A DNA stretch of 64,000 nucleotides from Pseudoalteromonas luteoviolacea. GTDB lineage: Bacteria; Pseudomonadota; Gammaproteobacteria; Enterobacterales; Alteromonadaceae. Position 1 is the first letter of the stretch, and each line of letters opens with the position of its first letter. Shown here piece by piece: positions 28,943 through 37,404 of this stretch. The DNA lies in assembly GCF_021654285.1 (NCBI RefSeq), contig NZ_JAKFZS010000005.1:186001-250000 (forward strand), read 5' to 3'. The notes under the pieces are model-generated. The model had not been told where the DNA came from and did not search any database. It saw nothing but the letters and a program-made list of their open reading frames with translations. Position numbers and translations under genes: made by a program.

Positions 28943-29412
28943 TTTATCTGTACGATGAAGCTTAATATCTTCATATTTTTGTATTAAATAAATCTAAAAA
29001 GCACTTTTACACAATAATTTACATAGTAGCCAACACTTTCGCCCAGCACTCTCTTATTATTTGCAGATAAATTGAAAACAGTGGAATCAGCTCGTTTAGC
29101 TTCATAACTGGCGACAAAGTACCTTGTTCGATAGTCACCAACGTAAGCTTACTTAACACTCGAATAATTTTTCAGATTCATTCAGCAAGCTTTTCTCAAA
29201 ATTTGTACAATAGGCATAATACTTAAAAATTGCATCTCTTAAAGCTATGTCGCCTTCTATAACGGCCTTGATAACTGGGAGAGATCAAGCGTCAACAAGG
29301 CCTAAAGAAATGCTTCTCATTAAATTGTTGATTATCGTAAAGCTAAATTTGAATGCAAAGAGTTGTGGTTATAGAAATAAACAATGGGAATTGCCAAAGT
29401 TAAAGTTGGATA

Positions 29413-29427
29413 CCGCCATAGAGGCGG
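29413..29427 (-). terminator. Small GC-rich hairpin after the UDP-GlcA epimerase
   Basis: CCGCC and GGCGG form a 5-bp stem with a 5-base loop, about 40 bases past the end of the epimerase gene. The U tract on the minus strand is poor, so termination would be weak. It marks the likely 3' end of locus 2. Confidence 0.3.
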
Positions 29428-29464
29428 CATTCAAAAAATAGACATGAGTATAAATCAGCACTAC

Positions 29465-30487
29465 CTAGTCGATCTCGTAAAAATCTTTATACCAAGAGAC
29501 TAAGTTTTTTACGCCCTCAGAAAGACCAACTTTAGGTTTATAGCCAGTAGCCTCAAACAAGTCCGTCGTGTCAGCATAAGTTTTATAGACATCTCCTGGT
29601 TGCATTTCCCTGAAGTTTTTATTCGCTTCTATACCTAATTCTGATTCAATTGCCTTTATAAAATCCATAAGATTTACTGGGCTACCATGGCCTATATTAT
29701 AGACTGCATAAGGAGCTGAGCTGGTTGCTGGACTACCGCTTTCAACTGTCCAATCCTTATCTCGTGAAGGAATGACATCTACTACCCGTATTATACCTTC
29801 AACAATATCATCAATATAAGTAAAGTCACGCCACATGTCCCCATTGTTGTTCACATCAATTACCTCACCGCCTAATATTTTCTTGGTGAAGATAAATGGG
29901 GCCATATCAGGCCTTCCCCATGGTCCATACACTGTAAAGAATCTTAGTCCAGTTGTTGGGATACTATATAAGTGTGAATAACTGTGGGACATCAATTCAT
30001 TTGATTTTTTCGTAGCTGCGTATAAAGAAACAGGGTGATCAACTGAATCTGATGTTTCAAATGGGGTCTTTTCATTTAAGCCGTACACAGAGCTAGACGA
30101 AGCGTAAACGAAATGCTTAACTTTCGCACTTCTACATCCCTCTAATATGTTTAAATGACCGAGTAAATTACTGTCTGCATATGCATGAGGATTTTCTATG
30201 GAATAGCGCACACCAGCCTGCGCAGCCAAATGGATCACATAATCAAAATTTTCAGATTGAAACAACTGTTCAACATCACTTCTGCTACTTATATCAAGCT
30301 GTACAAAAGAAAAGCTTTCCGTCGGTATTTGTTTCAAGCGCTCCTTTTTTAAGTTTACATCATAATAATCATTGATATTATCAATACCAACGACCTGATT
30401 GCCTTTAGCCAATAGCTTTTTGCATACTTCTGCACCAATGAAGCCTGCTGCACCTGTAACCAAATATTTCACTGTTGTTGTACTCAT
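29465..30487 (-). CDS. UDP-glucuronate 4-epimerase
   Basis: About 340 residues of the extended SDR family. KYLVTGAAGFIGAEVCKKLL, GIDNINDYYDVNLKKERL, HLAAQAGVRYSIENP and YAATKKSNELMSHSYSHLY fit the UDP-GlcA 4-epimerase (Cap1J/LpsL) group, as does FFTVYGPWGRPDMAPFIFT. It should turn UDP-GlcA into UDP-GalA. ATG 30487 lies one base after the ugd stop codon. It is the last gene of the locus 2 transcript and, with ugd, the only obvious uronic-acid source for that locus. Confidence 0.9.
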   Translation of the reverse strand: MSTTTVKYLVTGAAGFIGAEVCKKLLAKGNQVVGIDNINDYYDVNLKKERLKQIPTESFSFVQLDISSRSDVEQLFQSENFDYVIHLAAQAGVRYSIENPHAYADSNLLGHLNILEGCRSAKVKHFVYASSSSVYGLNEKTPFETSDSVDHPVSLYAATKKSNELMSHSYSHLYSIPTTGLRFFTVYGPWGRPDMAPFIFTKKILGGEVIDVNNNGDMWRDFTYIDDIVEGIIRVVDVIPSRDKDWTVESGSPATSSAPYAVYNIGHGSPVNLMDFIKAIESELGIEANKNFREMQPGDVYKTYADTTDLFEATGYKPKVGLSEGVKNLVSWYKDFYEID

Positions 30488-30488
30488 A

Positions 30489-31655
30489 TTAATCACACCC
30501 AAAGATATCTCTTGTATAAACCTTTTCGGCTACATCACTCAGTTCATCTGACATTCTATTTGAAATGATAACATCAGATTTTGCTTTTAACTCTTCAATG
30601 GATTGAGTCACTTTAGAGTAGAAAAACTCTTTTTCTGAGTATGTTGGTTCATAAATGATTACCTCAATACCTTTTGCTTTAATGCGCTTTATGACCCCTT
30701 GAATAGCTGAAGCTCGGAAATTATCAGAACCAGACTTCATAACTAGCCTGTATACACCAACTACCTTTGGTCTCTTAGCAATAATTGCATCAGCAACGAA
30801 ATCTTTGCGTGTTGTATTCGCGTCTACGATTGCACGGATCATATTGTTAGGTACGTCTTGATAATTTGCTAAAAGCTGTTTCGTATCTTTCGGTAGGCAA
30901 TACCCGCCATAGCCAAATGATGGATTATTATAATGAGTCCCTATTCTCGGATCTAAGCTGACCCCTTCAATGATCTGCTTCGTGTTTAAGCCATGCGATT
31001 CGGCATAGGTATCTAATTCATTAAAATAGGCAACTCGCATAGCTAAATATGTATTAGAAAATAATTTTATCGCCTCAGCTTCTGTCGCATGTGTCAACAA
31101 AACGTCAATATTTTCTTTAGCTGCACCATCAACAAGAAGCTGTGCAAATGTTTTAGCCTGCTCCGATATATCCCCTACGATAATTCTAGAAGGATTTAAA
31201 TTATCATGCAAAGCTTTCCCCTCTCGAAGAAACTCAGGGGAAAATATTATTTTGTCTGTATTATATTTTTGCTTTATCTCTTCAGTAAAACCAACCGGCA
31301 CTGTAGACTTGATAACCATTGTAGCACTTGGGTTGTGAGATAAAACATCACCAATTACGGCTTCAACTGATTGTGTATTAAAATAATTTGTTTGTGGGTC
31401 ATAATCGGTAGGCGTAGCAATTACAACAAAGGTAGCATCCGCTAAGGCTGATGACTTATCTGTAGTCGCTTCAAAATCAAGGTCATCACGCTGTAAGAAT
31501 AATTCTATGTCATCATCAACAATTGGTGACTTACCACTGTGTAGAAGAGCAACTTTTTCTTCGTCTATATCCAATGCGACAACTTTATTCTTTTGGGCCA
31601 GCAACATTGCATTAGATAAACCAACGTAACCAGTACCAACGACCGTAATTTTCAT
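30489..31655 (-). CDS. ugd: UDP-glucose 6-dehydrogenase
   Basis: About 388 residues, the length of the short bacterial Ugd type. [21 protein letters not shown] is the NAD site; [12 protein letters not shown] and SPEFLREG follow, and [15 protein letters not shown] holds the catalytic Cys. An upstream ATG at 31685 is in frame, but the conserved N-terminus starts at 31655. It makes UDP-GlcA for the epimerase that follows. It is separated from the rest of locus 2 by the decayed IS copy, and appears to have a promoter of its own. Confidence 0.93.
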   Translation of the reverse strand: MKITVVGTGYVGLSNAMLLAQKNKVVALDIDEEKVALLHSGKSPIVDDDIELFLQRDDLDFEATTDKSSALADATFVVIATPTDYDPQTNYFNTQSVEAVIGDVLSHNPSATMVIKSTVPVGFTEEIKQKYNTDKIIFSPEFLREGKALHDNLNPSRIIVGDISEQAKTFAQLLVDGAAKENIDVLLTHATEAEAIKLFSNTYLAMRVAYFNELDTYAESHGLNTKQIIEGVSLDPRIGTHYNNPSFGYGGYCLPKDTKQLLANYQDVPNNMIRAIVDANTTRKDFVADAIIAKRPKVVGVYRLVMKSGSDNFRASAIQGVIKRIKAKGIEVIIYEPTYSEKEFFYSKVTQSIEELKAKSDVIISNRMSDELSDVAEKVYTRDIFGCD

Positions 31656-31713
31656 TCTTAAAAACCTAATTTTCAATTTGTTCAACTAACACTAGCGCCA
31701 GCTTCCAGACGGA

Positions 31714-31742
31714 ATTGTAGCAAACAATATTAAGACTGTAAT
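31714..31742 (-). promoter_or_regulatory. Candidate promoter for ugd and epimerase
   Basis: On the minus strand ATTACA and TACAAT are separated by 17 bases, with the expected start near 31707, about 50 bases before ugd. It lies between the IS copy and ugd, so it could drive the pair independently of the upstream operon. Match quality is moderate. Confidence 0.35.
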
Positions 31743-31772
31743 CAACTAAAAATACAGCTATTCAAAAGACAA

Positions 31773-31827
31773 AAGCCCATATAATCTATATATCAGGTAA
31801 AGAAAAAACCTTTCTGACTATGGGCTT
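31773..31827 (-). terminator. Inverted repeat with T-rich flank upstream of ugd
   Basis: AAGCCCATA and TATGGGCTT are perfect 9-base arms separated by 37 bases, which contain a further small pairing (GGTAAAGAAAAAACC). Read on the minus strand, the outer stem is followed by TTTTGTCTTTT. It could terminate transcription coming through the IS copy, or be the edge of an older mobile remnant. Confidence 0.4.
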
Positions 31828-31864
31828 AATTTCATCTTAAACTCAGACAATTACATGAGCAGTA

Positions 31865-33000
31865 TGTAACTCTCCCAGCTTTAGTACAGCTCATTAGTAG
31901 AATTATACCGCCTCAAGATAGTTCATTGGAGTTTGAGCTCATGATACATCGTGAGGCCGTTCATAAATATCTAGCCACTCATTTGTAATATCAAGAACCT
32001 GCTGAAATGACATAAACAAATATAAATCCAATACTTCTTATCGACAACTGCGATTAAGTCGCCCAACAAAACCATTCTGATATGGACTACTTGGTTTGAT
32101 AAACTCAAGTTTTATGCATTTTTCAGCAGCCCAATTTTCCGGAGCACTCGATGTAAATTCAGGGCCATTATCCACTCGAATTTATTTGGGTTTTCCACGC
32201 CATGCAACGGCCCGCTCCAACCCCCGAATAACGCGTCAGCCGTGAGGCTTATATCGACTCAATCGCTAATGCTTGGCGGTTGTGATCATCCAGTATACTC
32301 AGAGCTCTAAAGCGATGTCCGTAGTTTAGCGCATCGCTCATAAAATCCATCGACTACGAGTCATTATGATTGCTCGGTGCGCTTAACGGCTTTGGTGTCC
32401 GTGTTGGCACTCGGCGCTTCCTTTTTGTCTAAGGTTAAATTTAAGCATGTTATAAACTCGCTCAACGCGCTTTTTATTCCACACTTTGCCTTGATGCCTA
32501 AGTCGTTTACACAGCTTTGGCGTGCCCCACCTAGGGTGCCGCTCAACAAGCGCTAACAAAGTATCAATTACATCATCATCCGATAGTCGTTTGCATTTAT
32601 AGTAATAAACGCTTCGCCCTAAACCCGCTACATCACAAGTCAATGCTACGTTTACCTCAAACCGTGCTCTTAAGTGTTCGACCCAAGCTCTGCGCCTGCT
32701 TGTTTTCACAGCTTTTTTGAGATGATTTCCTCAAGCATTGAATGTTTTAAACTGAGAATCGCAAACATGTCTTTTAGCTTGCGATTTTCATCTTCAAGCT
32801 CTTTTAAACGTTTAATGTGAGATGCTTCCATCCCACCATGTTTACGGCATATTTCCAGTACAGGCACACCTGAATCAGCTTATTTGGTCATGCCGACTAC
32901 CCATGTCTCGGTGAACTTACTTTTTCGCATCATAAAACTTCCTTCTTATATTGATAGAAATTCTACTTATGGACTGTTTCAGTTTATAGGGGAAGTTACA
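31865..33000 (-). mobile_element. Decayed IS3-family insertion sequence, copy 2
   Basis: This is the inverted counterpart of the element at 272-1461, with ends TGTAACT at 31865 and AGTTACA at 33000, and about 1136 bp long. The shared transposase text is near-identical over long stretches. It is shorter mainly because of a 42-bp deletion in orfA plus smaller losses. No clear target duplication is visible. It sits between wzx of locus 2 and ugd, so it splits what must once have been one operon. Confidence 0.87.
31903..32930 (-). pseudogene. IS3-family transposase orfA/orfB, broken
   Basis: orfA starts at ATG 32930 (MRKSKFTETW), has a TAA after MTK at 32880-32882, lacks 14 codons through deletion between two ATGGTG words, and ends naturally at LEEIISKKL (stop 32706-32708). 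The A AAA AAG slippery heptamer of IS3-type minus-one frameshifting is intact just before that stop. orfB opens in the minus-one frame and reads RRRAWVEHLRARFEV to about 32383, then is broken by frameshifts and stops down to its natural end at 31903. It is inactive. Confidence 0.85.
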
Positions 33001-33082
33001 GTTTGATTTTCAGACTTTTTCAACACAAATGCTAAAAAAGTGCTCAAAGCTAAGCAACCCCCTTCAAGGTGACTTCCCAAGT

Positions 33083-34309
33083 TTATTTGATAGAGTGCTT
33101 CGGCATTAATTTGAAGTAATAGGTAAAACTGAAGTCAGCAAAAAATAAAAATCGAGCAATGGTGATTGATAATGCACCGCCGAACAAACCGTATTCACTA
33201 ACTAGGAACAAAGTAACTAACCCAGATAACAACGACACCCTTAAAGAAATGTTTTTGTACAAAGCGTCTAAGCCCTTGGGTAAGAAGTATCCTTGGCTAA
33301 CCGCATTAGCTAATCCTATAAAAAAAACACCAACGGTCAAAATAACTAAGTACTCATTTGATTTAGCGAACTCAGGCCCTAAAAGAAAACCGAGTAACTC
33401 TTCACCAAACAAAGAAATGACAGCTAATGGCGGAATGCTTATCAATGTATTTGCCTGTAACATACCTTTAACTTTAGAACCCTGTAACCTAGCAAGCACA
33501 GGATATAAAGCTTTTGATAAAACATTTTGCAACGTAACAACGACTTGGCATAATCTAGAAGCAATTGCAAACTTAGCAAATTGATCTGGCGGAAAGCTGG
33601 TGCCCAAAAAAATTGTTGGGATAGAGTTATATAGATTTGGTGCTAATAAGCCAATAAAGACATGAACTCCAGACTTAACTCGAGGAATGACATTTAAAGT
33701 TATTCTAACATCTAATTTTTCACTTTTAGAGCACACTATCAGTAGAACTATGCCTCCAATAAACATTGGAACGCCCATGCTCATTGTAGTTAAAAATAAA
33801 TCTGTTTGTTCTCTAACAAAAAGTACTACTACAAGCACATGTACTAGCTTAATTAGAAAAGATACTTTAGTAATTAGCCCCATATTACTTTGAGCTTGAA
33901 AATACCAAGTAGGTATTAGCGCATAACCAACTAAGTATAACGGTGCAGCATATAAGATTAACCTATAGACATCTTCAGCTAAAAAAGCTGCTGCATAACA
34001 GATACAAATCAAGCAATAAACAAGAGAGAATATAACTCTTATACTTTGTGTCTCTAAAAAAACCTTTTTTACTAAGTCAAAATCTTGCTTATTATTGGCC
34101 ACCTCACGGACTGATGTATATTGTGTTCCATAATCAATTATTGTGTGGCCGAAAAATAAAATAGAAAAAATTAAAAGATATATTCCATATGCATCCGCCC
34201 CTAGAGTCCTTGTCAATATCGGCATTATTAGCACTGGTACTAATAAGCCAATAAAATCAATGACACCAAAGTTCAGGAAGTTTTTAATTATTTCTTTTTT
34301 AAATAGCAT
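33083..34309 (-). CDS. wzx: Wzx-type oligosaccharide flippase (locus 2)
   Basis: 408 residues with about twelve hydrophobic helices. The N-terminus (KNFLNFGVIDFIGLLVPVLIMPILTRTLGADAYGIY) is the conserved opening of the polysaccharide-transporter family. It is unlike the locus 1 Wzx, so the two loci probably move different repeat units. It follows the arginase gene by 14 bases and is the last gene before the IS copy. Coding is strongly AT-rich. Confidence 0.87.
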   Translation of the reverse strand: MLFKKEIIKNFLNFGVIDFIGLLVPVLIMPILTRTLGADAYGIYLLIFSILFFGHTIIDYGTQYTSVREVANNKQDFDLVKKVFLETQSIRVIFSLVYCLICICYAAAFLAEDVYRLILYAAPLYLVGYALIPTWYFQAQSNMGLITKVSFLIKLVHVLVVVLFVREQTDLFLTTMSMGVPMFIGGIVLLIVCSKSEKLDVRITLNVIPRVKSGVHVFIGLLAPNLYNSIPTIFLGTSFPPDQFAKFAIASRLCQVVVTLQNVLSKALYPVLARLQGSKVKGMLQANTLISIPPLAVISLFGEELLGFLLGPEFAKSNEYLVILTVGVFFIGLANAVSQGYFLPKGLDALYKNISLRVSLLSGLVTLFLVSEYGLFGGALSITIARFLFFADFSFTYYFKLMPKHSIK

Positions 34310-34323
34310 CGCGATTACTAATA

Positions 34324-35226
34324 CTAGAAAGCACCAATTAACGTACTTGCGACACGCTTAGCAGTCTCATTTTTATTGTCTAATAAAGGGTTTATTTCAA
34401 CAACTTCAAACATTTTCAACTTTTCCGAACTAAATAAAACACTAAGCAACTCTTGAGCCTGCTCTACACTTAGTCCGTCACCAACTGGAGTACCCGTTCC
34501 AGGAACCAATTTAGCGTCTAGTGAGTCGATATCAAAAGAAACATATAAAAGATCACAATCGTCCAGATATTCTAAACATTGATGAGCAATTCTCTTAGAA
34601 CCCTGTTCATTCAAATCTGCTACCTGAAAATATTTAATATTTTCTTCTTTAACGATATCCCACTCTTCTTGCTCTAAATCCCTTATTCCAACATAAACTA
34701 AGTCTTTCAATGCAATAGACTCACCACAAAGTGCTTTCGTGTTATTCCAAAGTTCAACTGTTTGTTCATCTAATTCGTTTCGAGCTCGATGTAAATGGTC
34801 TTTACACGCAGCTGCAGCAACAGGCATGCCATGCACATTACCACTTGGCGTAGTATATGGTGAATGTATATCAGCATGTGCATCAATCCAGACCACGCCT
34901 ATTCTCTTATCTGGGAATGCCTTTTTCAGCCCCGCAAGAGAGCCTGATGCCGTACTGTGATCACCTGCTATCACTTTTAATTGACTGTCATTATTCTGAT
35001 AAAAATGAAAAATTGATGACGATAGCCTATCAATACATTCATTAATTTCCCCCAGATAGTGAGCTTTCTTTAATTTACTCTGTCTGACAGGAAGTGCTGC
35101 AACATTAATAGAATCAACTACGTTTACTTTATCACCCAACTCAGCTAAAAGAGCCCTACAGCCAAGTGCAGCACCTGAATGTGGTCCACCTAAATCGCAT
35201 TCAACAACTATTACATCTTTTATCAT
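34324..35226 (-). CDS. Arginase-family ureohydrolase within a polysaccharide locus
   Basis: 300 residues. All metal ligands of the ureohydrolase family are present: His90 in AGDHS, Asp115/His117/Asp119 in IDAHADIH, and Asp232/Asp234 in SFDIDSLD. TTPSGNVHGMPVA (His132) and VVEINP (Glu277) match the substrate-binding signature of true arginases rather than agmatinases. The expected reaction is L-arginine to L-ornithine and urea. Its ATG overlaps the stop of the ATP-grasp gene, and it is followed by wzx. Arginases are not normal members of polysaccharide loci, so ornithine supply to a cell-surface modification is the most economical inference. Another guanidino substrate is possible. Confidence 0.88.
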   Translation of the reverse strand: MIKDVIVVECDLGGPHSGAALGCRALLAELGDKVNVVDSINVAALPVRQSKLKKAHYLGEINECIDRLSSSIFHFYQNNDSQLKVIAGDHSTASGSLAGLKKAFPDKRIGVVWIDAHADIHSPYTTPSGNVHGMPVAAAACKDHLHRARNELDEQTVELWNNTKALCGESIALKDLVYVGIRDLEQEEWDIVKEENIKYFQVADLNEQGSKRIAHQCLEYLDDCDLLYVSFDIDSLDAKLVPGTGTPVGDGLSVEQAQELLSVLFSSEKLKMFEVVEINPLLDNKNETAKRVASTLIGAF

Positions 35227-36221
35227 GATGCTTTACTCCCTTGCTCGTTGATAACACACTCTAATCTCAGATTCCAACATGCATTTTGACAATACTCACC
35301 TTCAACAAATACATACTCACGTTTACAAGAATCGTAAATATACTTTCCAGGTACATCATCAATATACATTTGAGATGGTAAAACAGACCCGAAGATTGAT
35401 TGTAATTCGTTTATATAAAACTTGCCGTCTGTAGTTTTGAGTATATCAACGGCCATACTGGTGCAGTCCATTCTATCAGTTAGCTCTCGTGTCATATCTA
35501 AGAGCTCAATAGGGGGTTGTACCCAACCAACTAAGTCCGAACCACTGGCAAAACCATTACTTCCTATAAGTTTTTGATGACCAAAATAACTATCACCAAC
35601 CCTAATTATTCGCCACTCTAGCTCAATATCTAAAAACTCTTGGAATAATACATAGTGTCTTTGAGCCCTTGAAACTCGAGGGAACGGAATATTATTTTTA
35701 GAGCCCCAAGGTATATTACCAAGTGCAAATTCTGGGTTTAGTTTTCCAAAAACTTTATTAACTAGCCTTTTAGCTGTACGTCGGTTTTTGATAATTTTAA
35801 CCGCACTACCGCCTGCTCCAGTGTTTGCTTTAGATACAATGGGAAAAGTAGCCTGCTCGATAAAAGATAATGCATCATGCTTTTGTGCAAACACATTTGT
35901 CGCTGGAAAATTGTAGCCCAGATACTCTAGCCATGTAGCCATATTCCTTTTGTTCTCATATACATACAATTCATTAAACTTGGGATATGTTTTTTTATTG
36001 AGAACTTGACTAATAAAGTACACTCTTTCGTCAAATATAGCTTTGTGCTCGTCATAATTGCATGGAGGACGAATCAAAAATAGATCAAATGACCTATTAA
36101 CAAGCTCTAACCATTTATTACTCAACAAATCTATAACTTCATATTCCAATTTAAAATCAGAGCACGCCGAGATCATTTTATCCAGTTCTAAACCTGGATA
36201 GCAACATATTGCAACTTTCAT
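35223..36221 (-). CDS. ATP-grasp ligase (RimK/glutathione-synthetase-like)
   Basis: 332 residues. The N-terminal pre-ATP-grasp part includes LFLIRPPCNYDEHKAIF. The ATP-grasp core has FPIVSKANTGAGGSAVKII (Lys131 and the flexible Gly loop), QEFLDIELEWRIIRVGD, and MAVDILKTTDGKFYINELQ with Asp259 and Glu272 as likely Mg ligands. Such enzymes join a carboxylate to an amine using ATP through an acyl-phosphate. It lies 4 bases after the opine dehydrogenase gene and overlaps the arginase gene. Likely jobs are amide bond formation between an amino acid or opine and a sugar carboxylate, or between two amino acids. The specific substrate cannot be read. Confidence 0.8.
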   Translation of the reverse strand: MKVAICCYPGLELDKMISACSDFKLEYEVIDLLSNKWLELVNRSFDLFLIRPPCNYDEHKAIFDERVYFISQVLNKKTYPKFNELYVYENKRNMATWLEYLGYNFPATNVFAQKHDALSFIEQATFPIVSKANTGAGGSAVKIIKNRRTAKRLVNKVFGKLNPEFALGNIPWGSKNNIPFPRVSRAQRHYVLFQEFLDIELEWRIIRVGDSYFGHQKLIGSNGFASGSDLVGWVQPPIELLDMTRELTDRMDCTSMAVDILKTTDGKFYINELQSIFGSVLPSQMYIDDVPGKYIYDSCKREYVFVEGEYCQNACWNLRLECVINEQGSKAS

Positions 36222-36225
36222 AATA

Positions 36226-37404
36226 TTAATTCAGAAGTTCTGTGATTGTGTTAATATTCCAACGAGTTGGTATACCATTGATATTAAGGTTAGGGTTCAA
36301 GCGCCCCTGCTCATCTAAAATTACATCACCAAGAATTCCCTGCGCCCAAAGTAATATACTGTCAATTGTTGGTGTTTTTATATCAGCTTCTAGTGCTATC
36401 CACTTAGCCAATACTAATCCAAAGTATATATCGTCGAAGAAGAAGCGGTGGGTATCATCAATAAGCACTTTCTCACCTCTTTGGATAACAGGCGTCTTTA
36501 TGGCCCCAAGAGTTGGAGAGTTCTTGAAAGAACTTAAAATATCAGGTGTACTAGCACCGTAAGAGAATCTCTCTAGAGCTAAGTAATCTAACATAAATGA
36601 GAAGTTCAACTTGGTAGATAAAGTTCGAATATGTTCACGAATCAACTCATAGTCGGCATCTAATGACTGAAGTAAATCTGCCGATCGCTGATCATAGTCT
36701 TTATAGAATAATGGAACATCTGACTCTTTTCCCCAAGCTCCACCTGATGATAGGGAAAGACCATACATTCTAGAAGTGTGAATTATTTGGTTATCAACTG
36801 AAAGTGTTGAAGATATGAAATTATTACAATAATGAAAAGCACCTTGTTTAAAATGATTTTCACAAAGATCAGGTAAAAAAGAGCCATTCAAATAATTAAA
36901 GTCATTCTCGTCTTGAATCGAGATTACATTATTAACTTTCGCGCCATATGTAACTCCTATATGACCATACTTTTCGATTCGACACACCCAAGGGATCAAA
37001 CCAATCGCAAATGGAGTTACATTCTCTTTATTATACTTCCGGGCATAGTAGTCAACCATCCAGTTAAAACCACCTTGACCATACACCGTACCTACAAATA
37101 TTTTTTTAGAGCCCGCATTTTTAATTACTTTCTCAAGAGCATCTGGATATTGATAAACAGGTATACACAATAAAATGATTTCTGAATCAGGAACTAGCTC
37201 TTCGTACGAATTTGAAACTTTATCAAGTTGAGCTGAAAACCTTTGAATTTCCTCTCCAGACTCAGTAATGTACTTAGACAGAACCTCTTTATTCCAGTCA
37301 TTTGGTCGACTTGTAAGTATAGACACAGAGTGACCTTTCATCGCCAACAATGGCGCTGCGGTATGGGCAGAACTCCCACCCCCAACGATTAAAATATTGT
37401 GCAT
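36226..37404 (-). CDS. Octopine/nopaline dehydrogenase family protein (opine synthase-like)
   Basis: 392 residues, close to octopine dehydrogenase length. The N-terminal Rossmann domain starts HNILIVGGGSSAHTAAPLLAMKGHSV with the GGGxxA nucleotide motif; LLCIPVYQYPDAL is the second nucleotide-binding strand. His209 in DNQIIHTSR is placed like the catalytic His of the octopine dehydrogenase domain (NPxxHP in many relatives). The family reductively condenses an amino acid with a 2-oxo acid using NAD(P)H to give an N-(carboxyalkyl)amino acid. It is the first gene of a tight trio with ATP-grasp and arginase, which suggests an ornithine- or arginine-derived opine. The actual keto acid is unknown. 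Confidence 0.82.
   Translation of the reverse strand: MHNILIVGGGSSAHTAAPLLAMKGHSVSILTSRPNDWNKEVLSKYITESGEEIQRFSAQLDKVSNSYEELVPDSEIILLCIPVYQYPDALEKVIKNAGSKKIFVGTVYGQGGFNWMVDYYARKYNKENVTPFAIGLIPWVCRIEKYGHIGVTYGAKVNNVISIQDENDFNYLNGSFLPDLCENHFKQGAFHYCNNFISSTLSVDNQIIHTSRMYGLSLSSGGAWGKESDVPLFYKDYDQRSADLLQSLDADYELIREHIRTLSTKLNFSFMLDYLALERFSYGASTPDILSSFKNSPTLGAIKTPVIQRGEKVLIDDTHRFFFDDIYFGLVLAKWIALEADIKTPTIDSILLWAQGILGDVILDEQGRLNPNLNINGIPTRWNINTITELLN

Larger units (their letters stand above)
28418..29464 (-). promoter_or_regulatory. 1-kb noncoding leader/promoter region of locus 1
   Basis: Between the epimerase stop (29465) and wza there is about 1 kb of AT-rich sequence without a convincing gene. 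It holds a minus-strand promoter-like pair at 28914-28942, an ops-like word at 28615-28625 and a small GC hairpin at 29413-29427 just beyond the epimerase. A 64-codon plus-strand frame at 29247-29441 has no recognisable family. The layout implies a leader of nearly 500 bases before wza. Confidence 0.6.

Noticed and set aside
29247..29441. 64-codon plus-strand reading frame in the locus 1 leader
   Set aside because: No recognisable motif, no good ribosome-binding site, and opposite to all neighbouring genes; most likely chance.
32383..32709. Separate small gene in IS copy 2
   Set aside because: It is the orfB start of the transposase, broken downstream, and not an independent gene.
272..33000. 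Composite transposon carrying locus 1
   Set aside because: Both IS copies are dead and have no visible target duplication, and locus 2 genes lie on both sides of copy 2, so recent transposition as a unit is unlikely.
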